Positions 56,533 to 64,000 of a DNA stretch of 64,000 nucleotides are shown one piece after another (within the stretch, counting starts at the first letter, position 1; each line of letters begins with the position of its first letter). The DNA lies in contig JACVRA010000086.1 in NCBI GenBank assembly GCA_019828545.1, positions 62,001-126,000 on the forward strand, in the 5' to 3' direction. The translations under genes were made by a program, and so were the position numbers. The DNA comes from Paracamarosporium sp. OC-R06-R3. Lineage: Eukaryota; Ascomycota; Dothideomycetes; Pleosporales; Didymosphaeriaceae. The notes below the pieces were generated by a model. The model saw only the letters and a program-made list of their open reading frames with translations, was not told the origin of the DNA and ran no database searches.

Positions 56533-59500
56533 TCAACCCTGTAGTGATATATCCCATTCTTTTGCCAATTCTTCTTTCCAAACCTGAACTGAAATCGGCT
56601 CGGCATCATCAGCATAAGAGATCACGAAAACCTTATCGTCCTCTTCCGTGGCCTTCACAATAGGTCGTCGCACGCTTTTAGCTGTCGGCCCAACGTACAG
56701 GTCGTCACACAAGCGTGGGACCAGCAACCATTGGTGCTTCGGGTTGCACGTGGTTATCGAATCAGACTCAGGGTCACGCAGCCGAGCGAAGCAATCTCGG
56801 CAGAAGTCTCTGTCCGAGCAGTAGAGGCAATGGAAGAAATCCCTTTCTCCACTGTCTAATTTCCGGCACTTCTTCCCGTCTAGGCTGCCACCATCGCAGG
56901 TATAAGGCCACTGCCCGACCGTAGCGTTGGCCTCGTGACTGCATTCGAGAAGTCTATCCTTTATTAATCGGTAATGCGCTTCGGATGGGACAACATTTTC
57001 GTTAGGCGAATGTCCTGATTCGCGGTCGGTTTGGTTCAGGGTGTTACCATCGCTGTCAACTCTCAATTCTTTCTTTGATTCAACAGAAGTGATAAGAGAT
57101 TCGAAATATGTGGTGGCCGCTTGTACACGCTCTTCTTGCTTCGAAGAATCCGATATTTGACTCCTGGTAACATTAATCACGTCTTCTGTCAGCGTGGTGA
57201 CCATATCCAACACTCGTTGCTTATCCTCATCATTGACGTTGGGAAAGTCCTGAGTGCTAAACTTGAGAGCAGACGTAACAATGTCAGATGGACACTTTAG
57301 GGACAAGGCAATGGCGGAATTTTCCAGGTCTCGATAATGCGCCATTGTTCTGAAGAGAATGCCGAAACCGTAAGTGTCGTTCTCAGGCATATCGTCCGAG
57401 AGTATCTGAAGCGCTTGCTTGACTCGTGGCTCTAGAGCTTCCTTGGCTTGTTCCTTGTTGTGGTATTTCATGTGGAGAGCCGCCAAGAATCCAACGCAGT
57501 CGTTAAATTCTTGGTCGAAGTCATCTCTGATCATTTCGATCAGCGTGTCCATTTGCTCCTTATCCAGCCCCTTTTCCATCATTTCCTGGAAATAATGATT
57601 GGCAAGTGCGGAAGTGGCATTGTACCGGGCTCTGTAAGCGTTCGGTCCGCCAATCCTTTTAAGTTGGTCGCGACTCTTTGCCCAAAGTCGCAGAGCTTCT
57701 TTGGTTGGCTCGGTACTATCGATCGAAACACCAAACTTGTAAGCCGCCACCCCTTGAGCGAACAGAAGTACACCACGAGCTTCTTCATCAGCGTATTGAT
57801 CATCTATTGTAAGAGTCTCCGCGTTGTGGTCTGTAGTCAGCGCTAGTTTAGCTGTGGTTACCTCTATAGCTCGCACAATTTTCTCGAGAAGTTCTGAATC
57901 GCTCTTAGCGAAACGCAACATACTCGTGATGAGAAAATCGTGCTCATAATCCCATGCCATTGCCTTTAGAACACCAATTATTCTTTGTTCGTTGTCTCCT
58001 GAAAAGGTGTCCTTAAGCACCTGTCTGATCTCCTCGGCATCTGGAAAACTGAAGCTTGCCTTTAGTCGGCCCAGTTGTCCCTGGCTAGCCTGTTCCAGAA
58101 CTTCGCTTTCACAGGCTGATGAATAATGCTTCACAGCTTGACGCATATCATCGTTTATGTAAGCGTACTGCCCTATCAGCAGATGGATTTCGATAATATC
58201 TTTGTCCTCAGGTTTGGGGCTAGCGTTTTCTTGCTTTGCTCGGTCTAGAGCAAGCTCAAGTTGTGCAATGGCATCTGAAATGGAACCTTGAGCATAGTAC
58301 GTCATTCCCAGACCACGGTAGCATCTCCAGCTAGGCTCTGTCTTTTCAATAGCTTGATGATACAGTGACGTTGTCAGGTTAAAATTTTGCCCTTGTGATG
58401 ACGATGCCTCCGCCAGACGCTCATACCAAAGGGAATCCAATTCAGAATCGGAAAGACCGAGAACTTCTTGACACCACTTGCTTGCGCGCTCCCAATCAAT
58501 ATTGTTGATGATTACAGCATCGGGTGGGGAGGACGAAGAAGAAGACGATGACGATGATTCTGTCTCATTGGCGGTTGTGTTCAGGGGCTGCTGAACTTTG
58601 TTTTCATCCTGAAAGTCGATCAGTACAAAATTATCAATGTAATCCTAATTACTCGCATTCACTCACCACATGAATGAAGTGTGCCAACCAAAGGCCAGCA
58701 TTGACGACGTCCCAGCTTCTGTCTCTCAACAGGCCCTGCACCACCATCCTTACAAGATTGTTTAAATACCCTTTTACTGGGTTGGAGGCCCCTCGTATGC
58801 CATTTCGCCATTTTTTATCTACCTTCCGTACTACTGTTGAGTCCATCAACCACATCTGCAAATCTTGGATTTCACTCGCGGACCAATATGTCGTTTGGAA
58901 TGTCGTCTTATGTCGCTGAATAACCGTATCATCTCTGAATATGTTGAATAAATTTTTCCCAATTTCTGATTTTTGGTCATCTCTCAAGGTTCCTTCATCC
59001 TCGTCTTCAAGCTGACGAAGGCGACCTAAGTGGTATGGTAGCCAGGCAACAAGATACGCACCGATTAGCTGTGTCTCATCTGTAGGCTCATTGCTCAGGT
59101 ACTTGAATGCTTGAGCGACGATGGCGTGGTTTGATTCAAGTTCGCTCACGGCGATGGCGCGCTGGTTACTGCTATGCAAGGTATTGAGACTATCGCTGTC
59201 GAAGTTGAATTTGAACTGATTCCGGATGGCCATGTCAGCAAGGTCCCATAGAAAGTGACCACAGAGTTCTCGATCAACGTTGTTGATAGAAATAGTCATG
59301 CTGATGGTAGCTCCATCCTTGGCGCGTTGTGATTGTCCGGATGACGTCTTACGTTTTTGGAGATACTCCTCAACACCGTCTTGGAGGGATACATAGCCCT
59401 CTTCAATCTTCAGAATGGCCGAGTATTTTGTTTGAATGACATATTCCAAAGACGTAAGTGAGGCAATATCCGAGAACAATACCTTCATCCTGCTTCAGTG

Positions 59501-61486
59501 TATTGTCTCAAGCTCTCGAATAGGACGACTCACCATGGCCGATTCAAGTTGAGCCAAAGTCATATAGTAGTAACCGTACAAAACCCACTTCAGAAGTTCG
59601 TTCAGCTCAACAATCTCATCAGCTGTCAAGGAGCGCTCCAGGTCCTTGATGGCTGTCTCGTGGCTGCTTATTGACTGATCCAACATTCGATCTAAATCTT
59701 GAACCGCCGTCCGCTTGCTCAGCTGTCGTGTCACTCTATCTAACTCGAACCGGAGAAGTGAATAGCTTCCATCCACCTTCTGAGGTAACTTCTCGAGGAT
59801 TTTATTCTTTGCTTTCTCTTGTTCAGAGTTAGGCCTTGCATTTTGCAGTATTCCTTGTTTGTTCAGCGTCTCCTGGATAACGATGCGCATGTCATCTTGG
59901 TTGTGTTTCTCTGTTTGGATCTGCAGCATACCCCCGGTGTTCAAAAACTTAGCAAATACGTTGTCTGTTCCACTAACCAAGATGCGCACGCAGCCTGCTG
60001 TCTCTTTTTCTAGCTGAAGGTCGAAGATAAACGTCAGCAACATCTCCGCTTGCTTATCGGGCAAATTTTCGATGCCGTCGAGGACAAGATAGTACGTGGC
60101 GCTCGAACCGGCCGCGCCAATTTTCAGTTCCTTCCACAATGAATTCAGGTCCAAGCCTGCGGAAGGACGAAAGACGGCAGGCTTTACGTCACAAGCTTTA
60201 CCCAAGGCCTTTCGCACAACAGCGTCGACGCGAGCGATTTGGAAAGCTATATACTTCAAACAAGACTGGACAGAGTTTTTGTTATCGTCCGACCTTTTAG
60301 TACTCGCAGGGAAGAAATAGTGACCGACAAAAGTACGATTCTTCTGCTCCTCCAGGTGCTTGGTTATAAGGGCGCAGACTGATGTTTTGCCTGATGATGG
60401 GGGACCAGAGACAACAAGCACGCCTTTGTCTTTAGTCGCCATCCAAGAAGTGTATGCGTGATGTGTCCAAATCCATGATCCGGTGTTGTCAAGGCACTTG
60501 GTGGAGAGATCAACGCGTGTTTGCGTGGTTGTTGTGTCGAGGTGGACTATTGAGGGCACATCCAAGGTGTTGCGAATCTTGGTAAGTGTTTTGGTACGGT
60601 CTGAGTCGTCATTTAGAGATTGTACGCCTCTTTGCGTCTCTTGAACAACCTGTTGTGTTTCTTCGGAGATCTTGCCAAAGGTGACGATTTTCTCATATGC
60701 CTGGGCTAAGTCCTTCTTCGTCTCCAAAACTACTGCAAGTGTTATGGTGCCCTCGACGTCACGTTGTCCCTGAAGAAGTCTCTTAAACTCTTTCAGTTCG
60801 TCATCCAAGTCTGAATTATTACCGAGAATGACCCTGGTTTGCTCCCAAAAACGGTCTCGTTTGCGACCTTGGCGATACTTGACCACGTGGGCGCAGAGCT
60901 TGACAAAACTAACCAAGACGAGGTGGGTCTGCTCGATGAGCAATGGATCTAGGTGTTCGGTTGATTTATAGATTTTGAATTGGGAAAGTGCTGAAGAAAC
61001 CTCGCTGAAGACGCTGTCGATGGCATCATTGTAGCCTTTGATGGCCTGAGGTATGTCGAACACGAAGCAAAGCGCCGTGCTCGTGATACTTGCTGCTACC
61101 GGAGGGATAGGAATCTACAGTCGGTTTACATTAGTCTACTCTCAACGGATCCTCGAGCAAATCGTAGGCTAATAACCTACCATAGAAGACGCCTCCGACG
61201 CGACCCCGACAAGTAACTTCAAGTACTGTAGGGCCTCCAGCCCTACCGATTTTGCTACATCCCACTTGTCCTCTGGCTTCGAGTTAGCATTTGACGCATT
61301 GTCGCAAGTCTTCTCGATCTTCCTCTGTACATCGTCGAAGCTCTTTACTTCGCCTTGCCCCAGCGACTCTCCGCATATAGCCTTGAATGCATCAGCAGCT
61401 TCTGCCCATATCATATCCATCGACGCCTTCGCCTTAACCGTTTCCCCGTTCAGCGGTTCCGATGGCTGATTTTCCCTCATTTTCAT
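56533..61486 (-). CDS. Goodbye-NACHT-TPR-zinc-finger STAND receptor
   Basis: Four exons (61486-61181, 61114-59534, 59482-58667, 58608-56533) give 1592 aa, and all joins are phase 0. Residues 1 to about 125 match the fungal STAND N-terminal Goodbye domain (M-I-W-A-E-A-A-D-A-F). The NACHT NTPase has P-loop G-P-P-S-S-G-K-T-S (about 337) and Walker B L-V-L-D-G-I-E-N-L (about 450). A Ser-rich linker (S-x10) is followed by tetratricopeptide-like helices (W-R-C-Y-R-G-L-G-M-T-Y-Y-A-Q-G). Near the end a C-x2-C-type cluster (F-H-C-L-Y-C, F-C-R-D-C-F) resembles a ZZ finger. It is a signal-sensing NTPase of the fungal NLR type. The usual effector domain is absent unless Goodbye itself signals. Confidence 0.85.
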
Positions 61487-62027
61487 CTTTGTCGGTGGTG
61501 AAGGGTATCAAAGGTGGAGTAGTGGTCAGCTCTTAACAACATGCTTGATGGGGCCAAAACTGATGATTAGTACGTAGATTGTTTCTCTTGGCAGCCTGAT
61601 CTAATTATAGTCGGATTCTCAGCTGCAGTCGGCGACTACACATCGTGTTTATTTTACTATACTCATTATAAACTATCTCTACCCATATCGCACGAAGAGA
61701 GGTTGTTACGCTTTAGGGGGTGTCGCGCCATGCGAGACGGACGTTCTACAGCTGCAGAGGCAAGGTGTGAGGGTGTGATTAGTCATTGATGACTCAGCCA
61801 TTGATCTGCTGTAGAAGTCACGAGGCTATGTGTTGTATTGGCGAATAATAGGAAAGAATGGAGAACAAATGCCATCTCGAGCCTTGCGTTGAGCACGTAG
61901 CTGAAGGGTATCACAATATGAGCCTCGGTGGCCGGTGGGGAGGTTAGGGGGCCCACCACCGATGCCGAAGTGCTCCGAGCTCGTCGCCATCTCACGTCCA
62001 AGCATCGGCATCGCGCAACCTTTCCGG
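61487..62027. promoter_or_regulatory. Divergent promoter of the STAND and Zn2Cys6 genes
   Basis: 541 bp between divergent genes. The transcription-factor frame is open upstream, so an alternative ATG at 61962 would shorten it. Confidence 0.4.
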
Positions 62028-64000
62028 ATGGCTTCGAAGAGACCCTGTCCCTCGTACGGCGAAGCCGACAAGATACTCAGAGAGGGGAAGCGATCCCGGA
62101 ACAAAGTTGCGTGCTATCCATGCAACAAACGCAAAGTGAAGTGCGACACAGGGTCAGATTTCTCATAGCATCCTCCTCGATTCTGTGTGCTGATTGATAG
62201 ACTACCATGCCAAACGTGCATCAGACGTGGTCATCCCGCGATATGCATCTACCCTGGCGATCGCATGCGGGAAGGAACACCAGAGCCCGTTAGAGCGTCT
62301 ACCGAGCAGTTGCAGCCTGAAACGGGGCGAGAAGTGACCAGAGATCCCCCATTCCTAGGCTCAGAGTCGACTACGACATATATTCAGAGGCTCGCCACTG
62401 AGACTGGCAGTGAGATATCTCGGGATGTATCTCCAGCGCTCGCTCTAGGAAGCATTCTCAGTTGGAATCCTTTCCAACGCGACGAGGAGCACGATGACGC
62501 GACTTCACAGCTGATCAATTCCCTTCCCGACGGGAGGACCATCCAAAGGTATCGTTCAGATGTTCCTCGCTGAAATTTACGTGCTAACAATGCAAAGATA
62601 CTACCAGTTCTATCGCACTACAGTGCATCCACTGAGCCCAGTGATCGACATAGAACCTTTGGAGCTTATAATCGCAGACTATCTGGAAAACAGTCCTGAT
62701 TTATCGCCTAGCCTGGCCTCGGCCGCAACTATTGCCCTTATATTAGCCATTCTTGCATCCGGGGTGCAATACTCCGACCTTAGTCCCTTCCAACGAAGAC
62801 AGACGTCAAGGAACTTTGCCTCGAAAAGCTTTCGCGCGCTTCATCTAGCGAACTATCTTATCCGACCCACTGCCACATGTTTACAGGCATTGCTTCTCCT
62901 TGGCTCGTTCATTCGCAACGACGGAGACGCCAACGCATCGTGGGCACTGCTTGGCACTACCATGAGATTGGCGCAGAGTGTTGGTTTGCATGACGCCGAA
63001 AATATATCCAGTCTATCCACCAAAGATAGGCAGATGCGATCGAAGCTCTGGAAAACAGTCTTACAGCATGACGGTATCCTCTCGTTGTGCTTTGACCGAC
63101 CAACCTCTTTACCAACATTACCATTGACAAATTATCCTTCATCAGCACCAACAGAGGTTTTAAACTACTCTGAAGCAATGTGGGGAATAACAAAACTTAG
63201 CGCTGGCAGTTTGACGCATCGCACCCGCGAGGTCGATTTCAGTCAGGTTCATCAGAGTCTCAGGAAAGTTGACAGCCTTATCGCACAGTTTTCGTCTCAC
63301 ATACGGTCGAAATCAGAGTGTATCAGCATGCAGGATCGCCTCGAACACTATACCATCAACCTTCACATGAGTTTCTTGGTCTCAGTCATATGCAGACCTG
63401 CGTTCTTGGCCTCGGATCTCAACCATCACCAGGAGTACGTGGCCTTGAATTCTAGGGGCCGATGTGCCCTCGCAGATACTGTTCGCCATTTCCTGAGCTT
63501 GCACAGGCTCACTACCTATGCTATAAGAACTTGGACCACAGTTCACGAAGCGCTAAGCTCCGCGCTCCTCCTCGAGCTATTGCACGAGTCAGACAACAAC
63601 GCCGAAGCGAGACGGATGCAAAAGGAGCTCCTTGACGTCATCATACCCACACTTGATAGTGGATCCAGTAGGGACACCGGACTCTCCATGCCGCACACGA
63701 GAACCATCGTTGCTTTACGCAAAATTGCTGCAAGGCAATCTCAATCCACGTTGAATACACCTGACGCTAGAGGGCAAGGTAGCTCAATGGAGCCGCTGCC
63801 TAATTTGAACAATGACGTGAGCTTGCTGAACTCGATCCCGACCACTTTCGACCAGAACACCCTGAATTCTTTCGACTCCATCTTATGGGGTGAGTTCCAC
63901 CTCTTGTATTGATCCCATGGAAATCGCTCATTTCTAATGTTCTTAGACACTGAACCGGTGTTCGATGATCAATTCTGGCTCGGTCTCGAAAATGAGTTCA
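62028..64000 (+). CDS. Zn2Cys6 transcription factor with Fungal_trans domain (partial, runs off the right edge)
   Basis: Exons are 62028-62152, 62201-62548, 62598-63889 and 63947 to beyond 64000. The first intron splits the zinc cluster. Joined, it reads C-x2-C-x6-C-x5-C-x2-C-x8-C with basic K-R-K-V-K. The middle part is a Fungal_trans domain (Y-Y-Q-F-Y-R-T-T-V-H-P-L-S-P-V, W-A-L-L-G-T-T-M-R-L-A-Q-S-V-G-L-H, R-S-K-L-W-K-T, and a C-F-D-R-P-T/S block). It binds DNA, typically CGG-type sites, and regulates an unknown pathway. The frame has no stop back to 61935, so ATG 61962 is an alternative start. The last visible exon is open at the window end. Confidence 0.88.

Overview
The window reads as nuclear DNA of a filamentous ascomycete (Pezizomycotina; Dothideomycetes is my guess, not proven). 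The evidence is short introns of about 45-85 nt with GT..AG ends and CTAAC/CTGAC-like branch sites, and fungus-specific families: HET, NACHT_N, Goodbye-type STAND N-terminus, Clr5, Zn2Cys6/Fungal_trans. I rebuilt 22 protein-coding loci exon by exon and found one intron-containing tRNA-Thr and one transposase relic. Exon joins were accepted only where splice sites, a branch site and reading frame agreed. No transcript data were available.

Left end (0-12 kb): an accessory, immunity-like island. A pogo/Fot1-type transposase relic with an internal stop is followed by a very large NACHT-ankyrin-HET gene (+). Next is an ankyrin-type protein (-), then, divergent from it, a SesB-like alpha/beta hydrolase (+) whose last tiny exon encodes a Gly/Asn-rich motif. 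A similar motif is the first thing encoded by the divergent ankyrin gene. That is the layout of fungal amyloid-signalling cell-death modules (an effector with a C-terminal motif beside a receptor with an N-terminal motif), except that the receptor-like partner has no NTPase domain. This is the most interesting candidate system in the window.

Core-like middle (12.5-30 kb): a secreted FKBP prolyl isomerase fused to a STIMATE/YPL162C-like membrane protein, an SLC35C2-like transporter, a cytochrome b561-type protein, two multi-pass or anchored membrane proteins of unknown function, a secreted GPI-type App1/DUF2183 protein, the mitochondrial carnitine/acylcarnitine carrier with a CCTCGG-type site upstream, and a haem aldoxime dehydratase-like enzyme.

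31-46 kb: a Clr5-cyclin fusion gene behind four copies of a GCGGTCCTTTTG element, an Hsp70-like gene divergent from a coiled-coil gene, a membrane-anchored SH3 protein, a dienelactone-hydrolase-like/NTF2-like protein and tRNA-Thr(AGU). Long gene-poor spacers lie between them, some rich in simple repeats.

47-64 kb: a CSN12-type PCI protein, a flavin monooxygenase, a BTB protein, a Cys-rich single-pass surface protein, a second large STAND receptor (Goodbye-NACHT-TPR-zinc finger), and a Zn2Cys6 transcription factor that runs off the right edge, divergent from the receptor.
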